Position numbers and translations under genes: made by a program
Notes under the pieces: generated by a model
What the model was told of the DNA's origin: nothing
Database searches by the model: none
The model's input: the letters and a program-made list of their open reading frames with translations, nothing else
Shown: one piece after another, positions 27,700 through 39,911 of the stretch
Layout of the letters: every line of letters starts with the position of its first letter
Numbering within the stretch: position 1 is the stretch's first letter
NCBI RefSeq assembly: GCF_040939455.1
Contig: NC_134107.1
Location: 13,641,537 to 13,705,536, forward strand
From: Microcebus murinus
Lineage: Eukaryota; Chordata; Mammalia; Primates; Cheirogaleidae
Length of the DNA: 64,000 nucleotides
Reading direction: 5' to 3'

Positions 27700-28290
27700 G
27701 AGATAGAAAAGAGGAGAGGTTTAAAAGGAAAACGCATAAATGCCCTACAAATAACAAATGGTTAGGCAAATGATAATGAAAAGGAAAATATAGGGGGAGA
27801 ACGAAATGCATGGGGAAAAGGCTTATGAAGTCGAATAGAAAAGGTCACCAGGATGGGGAGGAATATGTTTGCAAAGTGGTCACAGCTGGGGTAGGTCCAG
27901 TTTAAGCTGCTGGCCTCAGAGTACAAACCAGAGTTGGGAGGGGTTGATGTCTTCCTCTCTCCTTCCTGGTTCACTTTGGAAGATGACGCCCCTCCGTGAG
28001 GGACCCCTCCTGTGAATTGCAGCCACGCAGCTGGGACGGCAATGGTACCTGTTGGCACCCAAGGCCACATGACAGCCTTGGGATAAGAGGCTTGGTGATC
28101 CAAAGACGCAGGCAGTCGTTATCATATGAGCATTATCATGTGAGCCAGTCATGAATAGTTTTTCTATGAGGTCTCTGCTTCTTATTGAAAGAGTGACAAG
28201 TTTGTTGTCTCTAACTCTAGAGGAAGACACTGCATAAAGCAAGACCAAAAGAAATAACCACAGAGAGAATGTCTTCGTGACCTTAAGGAA
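27700..28290. other. Intergenic, no gene seen
   Basis: Two overlapping minus frames (27762-28103, 27916-28317) have no recognisable domain. The right edge passes into L1 sequence. Confidence 0.35.
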
Positions 28291-29265
28291 TGGGCAAAAT
28301 TTTCTAAAACAGAACACAAAAAAGTACTAACCATAGAAGTAAAATCAATAAATTGGACTTCATCAAAATTAAAAGCCTCTCTTCACCAAAAGGCAAGCCT
28401 CAGACTCAGAGAAGGTATATTTCTGCAATACATAGATCTGACAAAGTATTTGTCTACGGACTATATGAAGAACTACTACAAGTCAATAGGAAAAAGGAAA
28501 ATAATCCAATAAAAAACGGGCAAGGGGCTTGAACAGACACTCACAAAGGAGGACATCCAGATGGCCAAATATATATGAAAAGGTGCTTGACATCATTGCT
28601 CATCAGGAAAATGCAAAGTAAAACCACACACCCACCAGAATGGCTAAAATGAAAAGACTGACAATATTAAGTGTCATTAAGGATGTGGAGCAACTGGAAC
28701 TATCCTATGTTGCTGTAGGGAGTGTAGGAGTGATCTATCAATTTGGGAACATTGTTTGGCAGATTCTATTTAATATTAAAGTTAAAGATATGTCTACTTT
28801 ACAACCTAGTAATTCTACTCCCAGGGATATATACCCAAGAGATGTGAGTGCCTATGCTGAGAATAAGATATGGACAAGCATGTTCAAAGCAGTTTCTACA
28901 AACTTGAAACACTCCAAATTCCTATCAACAGAAGATTGGAGAAATAAATGGTCGTGCACTCAATACAATGGAGTACTACACAATGATGAAAAGATTACAC
29001 ACTCGCTGATTCTATTAATATAAATTTCAAGAAGAGGCAAAATTAATCTATAAAGAGTCAAACTGTGGTCATGTCTGGTGGGGATATGGATCGGAAGGTG
29101 CATGAAGGAATCTTTTGAGGTGCTGGAAATATTCTGTATCTGGACTGGGGTGATGGTTATATAAGTGCATATATATGTAAAGGATTGCCAATCATCCATT
29201 TAAGATGAGTGCACTTTATGTACTCTACTGAATGTATGTTATACTTCTATTTAAAAAAAAATGAA
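28290..29265 (+). repeat. Old L1 LINE, ORF2 3' end and 3' UTR
   Basis: 'aataaattggacttcatcaa', 'aacgggcaaggggcttgaac', 'ccagaatggctaaaatgaaa', 'ctcccagggatatataccca' and 'atacaatggagtactacaca' follow the L1 ORF2 end. A 3' UTR and A-rich tail close to 29265. It carries many stops and is inactive. The 127-residue frame at 28640-29023 is a remnant of this region. Confidence 0.92.
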
Positions 29266-29289
29266 AAGAAATGCAGATTCTTATGTCCA

Positions 29290-29520
29290 AGGGAAGCGAT
29301 AACAATAATTTATCCAGCACCTGATATGGGCCAGGTTGCTTTACACAGATTATTTCCCTAAACTCGTCTGAACCACCTGTCAGCCAGATGATGTTCTCAT
29401 TTTACAGATGAGGAAACTGAGAGGTAAAATAGCTTGTCTGAGTGTCACAGCTGGTAAGCACAGGAGTGAGGACTTGAACGCCACATTCTACACTGTCGCC
29501 ACTGGCTTGGGGTCTTGAGA
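29290..29520 (+). repeat. MIR SINE
   Basis: 'tttacagatgaggaaactga' and 'gtcacagctggtaagcacag' are the conserved MIR core. Confidence 0.75.
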
Positions 29521-29651
29521 GTGATTCTTAGCACAGCATCAAAGCTTTCTGCCTTGCCTGCTTCTTGCCAACCTCCCCCCCCATCAGATGTTGTAGATAC
29601 CATTGTTTAAAAAGAACTTCATTATGTGACCTCCCAATCCCCCTACCTTCA

Positions 29652-30900
<1,249 letters not shown>

Positions 30901-31003
30901 TCCACACGGGAGGCCAGTGAGAAGGGCAACATGCAAGTTCATGGGGAGTCAGGTGGGGACGAGCTGGGCGTGACCCCAGGTGGAGGCGGTGGGCTGGGAA
31001 TGA

Positions 31004-31096
31004 AGGCGTGGGTAGGGGTGGGAGATGGGAGGGAAGGTGTGGGTAGGGATGGGAGATGGGAAGGAAGGTGTGGGTAGGGATGGGAGATGGGGAGGG
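31004..31096 (+). repeat. Minisatellite, about 31-bp unit, 3 copies
   Basis: Tandem units built on 'gtgtgggtagggatgggaga' followed by tgggaaggaag repeat nearly three times. The G-rich unit accounts for the Pro/Ser/His-rich minus frames across 30939-31391. Confidence 0.85.
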
Positions 31097-31099
31097 CAG

Positions 31100-32112
31100 G
31101 GGAGGGACTCTTGAAGTCCTGAAGCCGATTGCTTGGGTTTATGAAGCACAAAGAGGAAAGGGAAGAGAGAAGGTCAGTTTGGAGGTGATGAGACACTTTC
31201 TCAATGGCAGAGCCTGGAGGTGGCAGATCTTTTCCTGGCTCCTCACCTTCGTCTGTCATTTGGATGTTCTCAGGAACACATTGTCCTCTTCTGGCCTCAG
31301 ACTCGTGCGGGGGCACCCAAAGGACAGACACTGGCTTTATGCAAGCTTCCTTTCCACCCTTGCCACACAAAAACCACACAGAGGGGGGCACGTCAAGACC
31401 AAACCAGACCCAAGAGCAGAACAGTTCACAAGCCTACCCTCCCAAAGGCAAGAGTTTGTTCAGATGCCCAACCAAGGGGTGGGGACACCTCCTTTGAGCC
31501 TGTGTGACCTTAACACATGGTCTCCTGGTTTTATGGAGCGATGCAAATAGTGTTTTGAATAAAAAATCCTGTTGTTGTTGTCTTACAGGGCTGTAGCGGT
31601 GGCCGGGAAGAAAACCGCCCCCTCTGAAGTTTGTTTTGGTGACTTTCCTTTGGAGCATTGTTCTAAAAATGGGAAATTACATATTGCGGTGCCAAAGGAA
31701 ACAAACACCTGCAGTTAAAGAAATACCTTCCGCGAAGTGGCTTTTCAGAGCATGCTCGGTTATAGGTGCAGCCAGTTCTGGACTGGAGACTGGGGCAGAA
31801 GCTCCATTTGGTGCGTTTCTTCACTTCCAGGGGGATGGGTGTGGGCTTGTGTTTGTAACCAGAAGGGCTTAAGCAACTATGGGGCTCAGGTGATTGTTCT
31901 TGTCATTTATCCAATAAACATTTATCAAGCATCTATCCTGTGTCAGCCTTGGCAGTTTTCGCTCTGTTCCCTCCACTGGCATCATTAAAATAATCACTTG
32001 TTTGTTGCTTTTCAAAAAACATTTCCAGAGTCAGTGCGTGACTACTGTCTCCACGTGACTGAGAACCTCAGCATGTTCTCTCCTTCCTCTCTTTTTTCCG
32101 TCCTTCTTTCTT
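31100..32112. other. Intergenic, no gene seen
   Basis: Frames at 31056-31550 in three phases lack domains. 'ttatccaataaacatttatc' near 31908-31927 is an L2-like fragment. Confidence 0.4.
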
Positions 32113-32456
<344 letters not shown>

Positions 32457-32470
32457 CGTCCTTCTTTCTT

Positions 32471-33930
32471 CCTTCTCACCCTCTCCCCTTTTTCTTTCTT
32501 TCTCTTTCTCCTTTATCAGTCTAAAAAAGGAGAAATGTCATTTTTGATATGTCAGCCAATACATTTTGTCAGGCACATGACTTTCCAAAGTTTCCCATCA
32601 CTGGGGTCCAGTGTGAAATTCTTGTTCTGTAGTGGCAGACATTAAAAGGTATTTGTTTTTGATTATGTGGTTAATATCGCACTTTTATCAACATTGATAA
32701 AATTGCAAAATAATCAGGTTTTGAAATTTATCAAGTGTGAGGTGAATAGTTTCAGATGGATTTGTCATTTAGGAAGTATCCAATTTCATAAGGTGATCTC
32801 ATCTTTATCTAGAAACAAAAAGGAAGCAACAGGACACAATGAATTTCAAACCTTTTAGAAATTTGGGTAGAACTTCCTGCCCACGGAGCACATGAATTCC
32901 TCACATGGGTTGGCCAGAGAGTAAGGGGGGTTTGGGGAAATTAGGGTTATCCCTTGGGGACCACTTGGTTATTGACGTGGTCCTGCCTGGAAACAGAGAG
33001 AGTGAATAAAAAGAGTCTCAAGTCCTGTAATGTACTGATTTTACTGTCTCAGCTTCCACAATGGCTTCAACTTTTCCACTAGAGGCTCAAAATTAGGATC
33101 CTGCTAGTGTGATTCAGTGCGTGAGGCAGATGCACATTTGAATGATTTATTTTCCTTTTGCTTGCCTGGATTTTCTGATTTTACTATAATGAAAGACAAC
33201 ATAACAAAAATATGGGTCATGCCTTCATGGGGCTCACATTTAGAGAGGGCAACAGCTATAAGCAAACACGTTGTGGTGACAGAAAGGCACACAGAGCCCA
33301 GGTGAGGTGCCTGGGAACCGGTGGGAGCAAGGACCCCATCCTCAGGGCATTGGGGGCTGGCCGGGTGGGAGAGCAGGGAGGAAGAGCCCGAGGGCTGAGT
33401 CTGGAAGGAATCTGAAGGTGGCCAGACTCAGCAAATAAAAATGCAGGAGTTAAATATGCCTGGTTAAATTGTGTTTTAGCTAAATAATGAATCATTTTTT
33501 GTTGTAGATATGTCCTGAGTATTGCATGGGTCACAAAAGATGGAGTTTGGTTCTTCAGGGGGCTTTGGGAAGCAGAGGTGCTTCAGCCGGTGAGAACTAC
33601 TTATGCAAAAGTTTGGCAGTGTGAACAACACGAATTTGTTGCCTATTTCACATATTGTTTGTGCATCAGTGCGAACTGGCCAGCCTAACTTGGAGAGCGG
33701 TCATATTTCCAAGCCTTGTCCACCACTGCACCCCCAAAGCAAAGGGTGGGTCGGGAAGCAGCAGGATTTGAGGCCAGAGAGGGAAGCAGGGCATCCGAGA
33801 GCCTCCTGTGCTGGGTGGGGAGTTTGGACTTTCTCCTACAGGAAACTGGGAGCAGGGAAGGATTTTAAACAAAAGCATGAAGTTGCTGTTTGAGTTTGGC
33901 AATCATGAGAAAGGACTGAAATCCTAGAGA
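32471..33930. other. Intergenic with L2-like fragments
   Basis: An AT-rich unique stretch at 32520-32870 has several GATA/TTATC motifs. 'ttcatggggctcacatttag' (about 33224) is an inverted L2 fragment. No exon is supported. Confidence 0.45.
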
Positions 33931-33939
33931 CCATTTAGG

Positions 33940-34735
33940 AGGCAGACTAATGGCCCCCCAAAGATGTCCATGTCCTTATCCCTGTGTCAAGGGGAATGAA
34001 GGCTGCCCATCAGTGGACCTTGAACTGGGGAGATTATCACGGATGCTCCGGATGGGCTCAGTGTGGTCACACGTGTCCTTAGACATGGAGGAGGGAGACA
34101 GAAGAGAGAGATTTGAGGATGCTGTGCCGCTGGCTTTGCAGATGGGGAAGCGGCTGTGAGCCAAGGAATGAGGGTGGCCTCTAGAAACTGAAAAAAAAAC
34201 AAAGAAACAGGATTTCCCCCTAGAGCCTCCAGAAAGAGTGCAGCCTGCCAACCTTGATTTTTAGCCCAGTGAGATCCATTTCAGACTTCTGGCCTCCAGA
34301 ACTGTAAGATAATAAATTTGTGTTTTTTGGTTTTTTTTTTTTTTGAGACAGAGTCTCGCTTTGTTGCCCAGGCTAGAGTGAGTGCCTTGGCATCAGCCTA
34401 GCTCACAGCAACCTCAAACTCCTGGGCTCAAGTGATCCTTCCGCCTCAGCCTCCCAAGTAGCTGGGACTACAGGCATGCACCACCATGCCCCGCTAATTT
34501 TTTCTATATATATTAGTTGGCCAATTAATTTCTTTCTATTTATGGTAGAGATGGGGCTCTCGCTCTTGCTCTGGCTGGTTTCAAACTCCTGACCTCGAGC
34601 AATCCACCCTCCTCGGCCTCCCAGAGTGCTAGGATTACAGGCGTGAGCCACCGTGCCCGGCCTAAATTTGTGTTTTTTAAAGCCATTAAGTTTGTGGTAA
34701 TTTGTTATAGCAGCCATAAGAAACTAATTTAGAGG
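33940..34735 (+). repeat. MaLR (MLT1-like) LTR, split by an Alu
   Basis: 'ggggagattatcacggatgc', 'tgtggtcacacgtgtcctta', 'gagcctccagaaagagtgca' and 'cagaactgtaagataataaa' appear before the Alu, then 'tttgtggtaatttgttatag' after it. This is a solitary ancient LTR of the mammalian MaLR group. No internal region is visible. The frames in it are not genes. Confidence 0.75.
34329..34662 (-). repeat. Alu SINE inside the LTR
   Basis: Perfect 16-bp duplication taaatttgtgtttttt at 34313-34328 and 34663-34678. Lemur-type linker 'tagttggccaattaatttct'. It is younger than the LTR it interrupts. Confidence 0.96.
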
Positions 34736-34739
34736 CTAT

Positions 34740-36160
34740 CTGGCAATAGGGCAGAAAGAAGGAGACATATCCAAGGTAAATTAAGAAGACTCAGAGACTG
34801 GCTGGACACTTAAGGTCAGGAGGTCAGGAGACTGCACACCCTGCAGCCCTTCCTCTGCTCTGATGCCCTGCTCCCTGTCCTGTCTTTCCAAGGGAGCCCC
34901 TGACCAAGGCTCTACCCTGTCCTAGGGAGGGTCAGTACCTACTTCTGGGTCAGGGGCATCAGAGGGTGTTCTAAAGGAAGCTCTGTGGTTGTGTGACTTG
35001 CGGTTACACAGGGTGGCTGGGTGCTACAGGCACACACCTTCAGATATTTTCAAAGTTAGCTAGACTTTTGTGAGAGGCTGGGGATCCATTCACTTGATTA
35101 GTAACAAATCTGAGTTCCAAACCCCTGCTTTATCAATTTCAACGCTGGCAACCGTGCTTGCGTAGCTGAATCTATTTTCAGATTTTTATTTTTTTTTGCA
35201 TGTACTGTAGTGTTGTAATTTGCTCATGGAAATATTTGGGGTGCCTAACTACCGATGATTCACCCTCACATTATTGCCATGTGCCTGCTGGTGTATTCTG
35301 AAAGTGCTTGGGAGGAACATCCCTAATTACACGTTTCAGAATGCATTGTTTGTGTGGCTCCATCATCATCAATAAAGGTTTTCTTTATCATCTATCTAAA
35401 GCCATTTTGAGTGGCAATCACTTCAGGTGAATTACTACCTGCAAATCCCATGGTAGTCGCAAACAGCATGGCTTGCATCAGCTGTAAACTAGACATAATT
35501 TTAGACATAATTTCATCCACACCATGCTGATAAAGTTGATGAGGGCCGGTTTTGCTTCCTCTTCCTGCCTTATGAGTCATTTATAGATTTCTCTGCCAGG
35601 CTAACCTCGACTATCTCAGGTGTAAAAAGCTGTCTCAGCTTTTGTGCTGATCAATTAATCCCGGCTATACATTGACACACAGGAGGACAAGCCCTTGGAG
35701 TTTGCAATGTGATGGCAATGTTTGATAATTTCCATTACTCTTTAGCTTTCCTCCAGAGCAAAGCTCCTTTGATTGTGGGTTTCTGGGATAACAGATACTT
35801 TCAAAAATTTTTTTCACCTAGATTCACAATTTTCTTAACAATCTGATCAAGCCATGTGGTCTTTCTTTCCCCTGGGCTCCTCAAAGATATGAATGTTAAA
35901 ACTAGTATAGTGCTAAAAATGCATTTTCTATTTTTAATCCTTTTTTTTTTTTTTTACCTTGTTGAGATACATTTAACTTGTTTTCCTCACACTGTTTGTG
36001 CTTAATACCTCTCAAGGTAGGATGCTTCTATTCAATGGCTTCCCTGTATTTTAGAGTTTTGCATATTCACAGTGAAAATGGCTGGCTATATAATTAATAT
36101 TTGTATATACAGGGATGGACAAATTTTTTCTTTTTCTCCTCCCCTTCCTCTTTCTTCTTC
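34740..36160. other. Repeat-poor AT-rich intergenic block
   Basis: From about 35040 to 36100 I recognise no repeat or exon. A 62-residue minus frame at 35392-35580 has no known domain. The low repeat content and A/T-rich composition, with many homeodomain/FOX-like 'taattaat' words, fit conserved non-coding DNA, but this is inference only. Confidence 0.35.
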
Positions 36161-36179
36161 AAATGTGAAAACCATTCTT

Positions 36180-36480
36180 AGGGTGGTTCATGCTTATAAT
36201 CCTAGCACTCTGGGAGGCCCAGGCGGGAGGATCACTTGAGGTCAGTAGTTGTCTCTACTAAAAATAGAAAAAAATTAGCCAGGTGTCGTGGCACATGCTT
36301 GTAGTTCCAATTACTCGGTAGGCTAATGCAGGAGGACTGCTTGAGCCCAGGAGTTTGAGGTTGCTGTGAGCTATGATGAAACCACTGTACTCTAGCCTGG
36401 ACGACAAGAGCTAGACTGTCTCAAAACAAAACAAAACAAAACAAAACAAAAAAACAACCCAAAAGACCAAAAACAAACAA
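36180..36480 (+). repeat. Old Alu with (AAAAC)n tail
   Basis: 'ggtggttcatgcttataatc', 'gttgctgtgagctatgatga' and 'actctagcctggacgacaag' are followed by aaaacaaaacaaaac repeats. Flanks 'aaccattcttagg' and 'aaacattcttagg' suggest a duplication. Part of the left monomer is deleted. Confidence 0.85.
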
Positions 36481-36499
36481 CAATAACAACAACAAAACA

Positions 36500-37740
36500 T
36501 TCTTAGGTTGAAGTTTCTTCAAAAATAGGCCACAGCCTGCGCTTGGCCCACCGGCCATAGTTTGCTTGCCATTGCTATGCTATTAATATATGGCAACTAT
36601 TGTGAGTAACCACATGCAGACAGAAAAGAACCCAATAAACATTCCTTCATTTCTCTGACTACTTTCTGCTTTCTGTCAACATGCACTACACAGATACGTG
36701 CATGCACCACACAGATACGTGCTCTTTAGGTGGTTGCGACCAGTTTATCTTTGCATTCTACTACTCTTTTAAATTGAACCCAGGTTTCTGTGTGTTGACA
36801 TAGCTCGCATTCTTGTGGATCACCTACAGGGAGTGCTGCACTTCCACCCCCAGCCCCCAGACTCACTGAACGCTTCCTCTCATCCTCAGTTACTGCACTG
36901 TGTCTGCCCTGGGTAAATATTTCCCAGGCAGTGAATAGGTAATTAAAATTCAGAACCTTTTATGGCCCTGGATCTCTATCCTTCTGAACAATACTCATCT
37001 AGGTGGATGGTCCACTGGAGGCAGAGGTATGTGGGTTAATGATGACCTGAATGCAGAAGAATCTGGTGCCTTAGCAGGGAGGGGGTGGGGAGGCAAGAGG
37101 CCCCCACCATGGCCCCACCCGCAGCAGAGAATCTCTTTTGTAATTGCCAATCCCCCTGACCTGTTCTGGAATTTTTACAATCAGAGTCCCTCCTTTGTGG
37201 TGGACAATGAAGGGCGGGATGTGGTGGCTTTACCTTCTGGGTGCACAAGTGTGTGTTTCGGGGCTAGGTTGACTTTTCTCATCATTATCACTTAGTTTAT
37301 CACCTCTGGAGATTCTTGCATTGGGGGTCCCACTACCTGTAGGACAGGGGTTGGGGCCTGGGCTCTGGAATCTGGGTTGTATGAGGAATCAATGAGATAT
37401 TGCGAAAACCCTGCAGGTGAGTAAGCAATCCATAAAGGTAATTAGGTCGTGGTTCTGCCTTGGGACTTTAAAAACCTGGCAGGTGAAGGTCAAAGGTCGG
37501 CCCGTCGGCTCCCTTTCCCCGCCCTCCTCCCCACCTTTGGGGCCATCGCAGGTTCCAGATTGTTGGCCTCGCCCTTGGAATCGTCTGGGAATGGAATTAT
37601 TGCCAATCCCAAAAGGGCTGACGCTTCACCGGCAGGGTTCAACAGGGAGGCAACGTGGTTTCTGTGACTGCTCGTTCTTCCTCACTATTCTGACTTGAAA
37701 GCCCTAATAAAAGAATCAGAGTTTAAAAATTATGCAGACG
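36500..37740. other. Intergenic, no gene seen
   Basis: A tandem 'cactacacagatacgtgcatg' pair occurs near 36683-36720. Frames at 37029-37295 and 37417-37698 lack domains. Confidence 0.4.
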
Positions 37741-37830
37741 GCACAGGATCCGCAGGAGGGAAGCTCGCTGCATCCTCTATCTGCAGGGAGCCGGGCGTCC
37801 GCGCGGGTCCGCTCGAGGCCCGTGGCCGGC

Positions 37831-37850
37831 GCTGCCCCCTGGCGGCCGCG
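37831..37850 (-). promoter_or_regulatory. CTCF-binding-site-like motif
   Basis: The minus strand reads CGGCCGCCAGGGGGCAGC, a close match to the CTCF core consensus CCASYAGRGGGCR. It lies in the unique left flank of the CpG island. Binding would depend on methylation of the island. Confidence 0.65.
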
Positions 37851-37884
37851 GCGCTCCCCGGCAGTGGCGGGACCCAGAGCGCCG

Positions 37885-38327
37885 CCGCGCCCCCCGGGCC
37901 CCTCCGCGCCCCTCCGCGCCCCCCCGCGCCCCCCCGCGCCCCTCCGCGCCCCTCCGCGCCCCCCCGCGCCCCCCGCGCCCCCCCGGCCCCCTCCGCGCCC
38001 CTCCGCGCCCCCCCGCGCCCCCCCGCGCCCCCCCGCGCCCCTCCGCGCCCCTCCGCGCCCCCCCGCGCCCCCCGCGCCCCCCCGCGCCCCCCCGGCCCCC
38101 TCCGGGCCCCTCCGCGCCCCCACGCGCCCCCCGCGCCCCTCCGCGGCCCCCCGCGCCCCTCCGCGCCCCCCCGGCCCCCTCCGGGCCCCTCCGCGCCCCC
38201 ACGCGCCCCCCGCGCCCCTCCGCGGCCCCCCGCGCCCCTCCGCGCCCCCCCGGCCCCCTCCGGGCCCCTCCGCGCCCCCCGCGCCCCTCCGCGGCCCTCC
38301 GCGCCCCCCGCGCCCCCCGCGCCCGCA
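37885..38327 (+). repeat. C-rich minisatellite with 79-bp higher-order repeat
   Basis: About 440 bp are built from GCGCCCCYCC-type units of 9-11 bp. In the right part, a block starting ggccccctccgggcccctcc recurs at 38094, 38173 and 38252, an exact 79-bp period. All six frames are nearly stop-free because the unit holds no A or T-rich codon, which explains the 223-281-residue frames. The complementary strand carries dense G runs able to form G-quadruplexes. Confidence 0.95.
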
Positions 38328-38467
38328 GCTGCGCGAGCCGCGGCCGGCCCGGGACGGCTGCCACGGGACGGGGGCGGGCGGTGGGGCGTCTTTTGGGGTC
38401 TTTATATCCACATCGGACTCGTCTGTACGAGTTCTTTTCTTTGCGCATTTTGCTCTAGAGCGATTAT

Positions 38468-38566
38468 TAAAACCAATCAGCGTAAGCTCTTTATATGTCA
38501 GATAAAAAAGAGATGAAAAAAAAAGAAAAAATTGAAATAAAAAGGAAATAAATAAAACCAATCAGC
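38468..38566 (+). mobile_element. Short A-rich insertion with 14-bp direct repeats
   Basis: The perfect repeat taaaaccaatcagc at 38468-38481 and 38553-38566 flanks 71 bp that become A-rich toward the right end. This has the look of a small L1-mediated retroposition with target-site duplication. The source of the 71 bp is not recognised. The duplicated bases contain CCAAT. Confidence 0.55.
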
Positions 38567-39200
38567 AATACTTTTTGAGCAGCCCGTGCTGTGTGGCTTG
38601 TACCGCGGCCCTGGGCTGGGAAGGGACTTGGCTCTTCCTAAACACCCCGGGCAGAGGAGGTGGGGGTGTGGGGATTGAGCAGAGTGAGGGCCAGTGGGAC
38701 CCGGAGCCGGAGCCCAGCCCCACCCCTGCAGGAGTTTGACTTTTGTAATAACGCAGGGAAGCACTGAAGGATGGCAGCGGGGGTGGGCGGTGGAAGGGGG
38801 TTTGCATTTGATAAGAATTTTTTTTGGCCGGTTAGGAGGCCCCTGGGGCCCTGCAGCCAGAGGCGCGGGCTGTCTCCCTTGGACAGGGGGAGAGTGGGTA
38901 ATTCTAGGGCCCTTTTAGAGGTAGCCTCGGTTGGCAGGAGAGGAAAGAGTCAGGGCTGAGCCTCAGGAGTCTGGCCAGAGCAGCCTAGCAGGGAGGACGG
39001 ACATAGAAACCAGGAGATTAGGGACAGACTGGGGCGGGGGTCACTGGTCCTGCGGTAGATGGTGGGACAGAAGGGGAGGGGGCTTGAGCTCCTTTTGGTG
39101 GCCGGAGCCTAGAGGACAGGGACTTTGGAAGAGTTCTGAGTTTTCCCCTGGGGGCCAAGGGTAGAGACCTCCCCACCCCAGCAGGCAGATAAAGAGGCCG
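38567..39200. other. Spacer between CpG island and SCGB1A1 3' end, no gene seen
   Basis: G-rich, no supportable exon. The plus frames at 38694-39164 overlap in two phases and lack domains. Confidence 0.4.
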
Positions 39201-39228
39201 GGCACAACCATGAGAGAGATGCTCCTAG

Positions 39229-39234
39229 TTTATT
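39229..39234 (-). terminator. SCGB1A1: Poly(A) signal of SCGB1A1
   Basis: AATAAA on the minus strand, about 107 nt after the exon 3 stop. This fits the short 3' UTR of the family. Confidence 0.8.
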
Positions 39235-39340
39235 GAAAAGGGAAAGGCAGGGCTGCTGGGTGTGGAGTCCAGGAAGCACAGGGCACAGGCAGTTGGGGAA
39301 CCTTGGCTTCTAAATCCGATGGGTTTCGGATTCCTGAATG

Positions 39341-39373
39341 CTAATCACACATTGAGCTTTGGACTACTTTTTC
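39341..39373 (-). pseudogene. SCGB1A1: SCGB1A1 exon 3, coding part
   Basis: After a gttttag acceptor the exon reads EKVVQSSMCD then TAG. The human counterpart ends EKIAQSSLCN by recall. The penultimate Cys is the residue that forms the second inter-subunit disulphide. The exon itself is undamaged. The 3' UTR continues to about 39210. Confidence 0.88.
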
Positions 39374-39721
39374 CTAAAACAAACAAAGAAAGAAAGAAAC
39401 AAAAAGCCCAACACAATAGTGAATGAACCACAAAGTTAAACAGACATAGATGACAATACACAGAAACTTTAACCTCAACTGAGAGGTACAATAAACTGTG
39501 GCAGGAACTAAGATTGTAAAAGGGCTTGGATTATTTCTCAAAAGCCTCTTAAAAAAGGGAAGGGGAAATGCCTGGAAAGATCACTGTGCCTGCTTGCCTG
39601 GGGACATTGGCATTGTGACTCTCCTCTTTGGATTAGAAAGTGTCTAAAAAATAGGGTGACATTGCAGCTTAGGGGCTTGGGGCAGCCACTCTGACCGGTG
39701 TGGGTGAAGAACGCAGGTCAC

Positions 39722-39911
39722 CATCAACCTAAAAATGTCGCCTCTGGTCTTCTCGGGAAGGGTGTCCGCCAGTTTGTCTGCAACTCAATGGCTGCATTTC
39801 TCATGTCCCAATTAGGGCTGACATTTTCCAGCACAGTCTCAAAACGGGGGAGCGTGTGCCTGAAGAGGGATTCGAGGATTTGTGGAAAGCTTGGGCAGAT
39901 CTTTGCAGAAG
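39722..39911 (-). pseudogene. SCGB1A1: SCGB1A1 exon 2, frameshifted
   Basis: The acceptor is tgtgttctag and the donor is ATG|gtgacc, a weak but GT donor. The upstream frame reads ASAKICPSFPQILESLF ... SPNWDMRNAAIELQT. It then slips by 2 bp: the native frame would continue KLADTLPEKTRG DIFRLM, but the open frame goes NWRTPFPRRPEA and stops at TGA (39724-39726), inside the exon. Loss of exon 3 from the product would remove the second dimer cysteine. Helices 1-3 of the four-helix fold are encoded before the break. Confidence 0.88.

Larger units (their letters stand above)
37740..38400. promoter_or_regulatory. Orphan CpG island
   Basis: CpG-dense DNA begins around 37740, includes the C-rich minisatellite, and ends near 38400. 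The unique flanks (37785-37885 and 38325-38390) are also CpG-rich, so the island is not only the repeat. A CTCF-like site and a CCAAT box (38473) lie in or beside it. It sits about 0.8 kb beyond the SCGB1A1 poly(A) signal with no recognised gene attached. A promoter role is possible but unproven. Confidence 0.65.

Noticed and set aside
28640..29023. 127-residue frame as a possible small gene
   Set aside because: It is a broken piece of old L1 ORF2 and 3' UTR.
37695..38561. Proline/arginine- or glycine-rich frames of 223-281 residues on both strands
   Set aside because: They are read through the stop-free C/G minisatellite. Being open in several phases on both strands is a composition effect.
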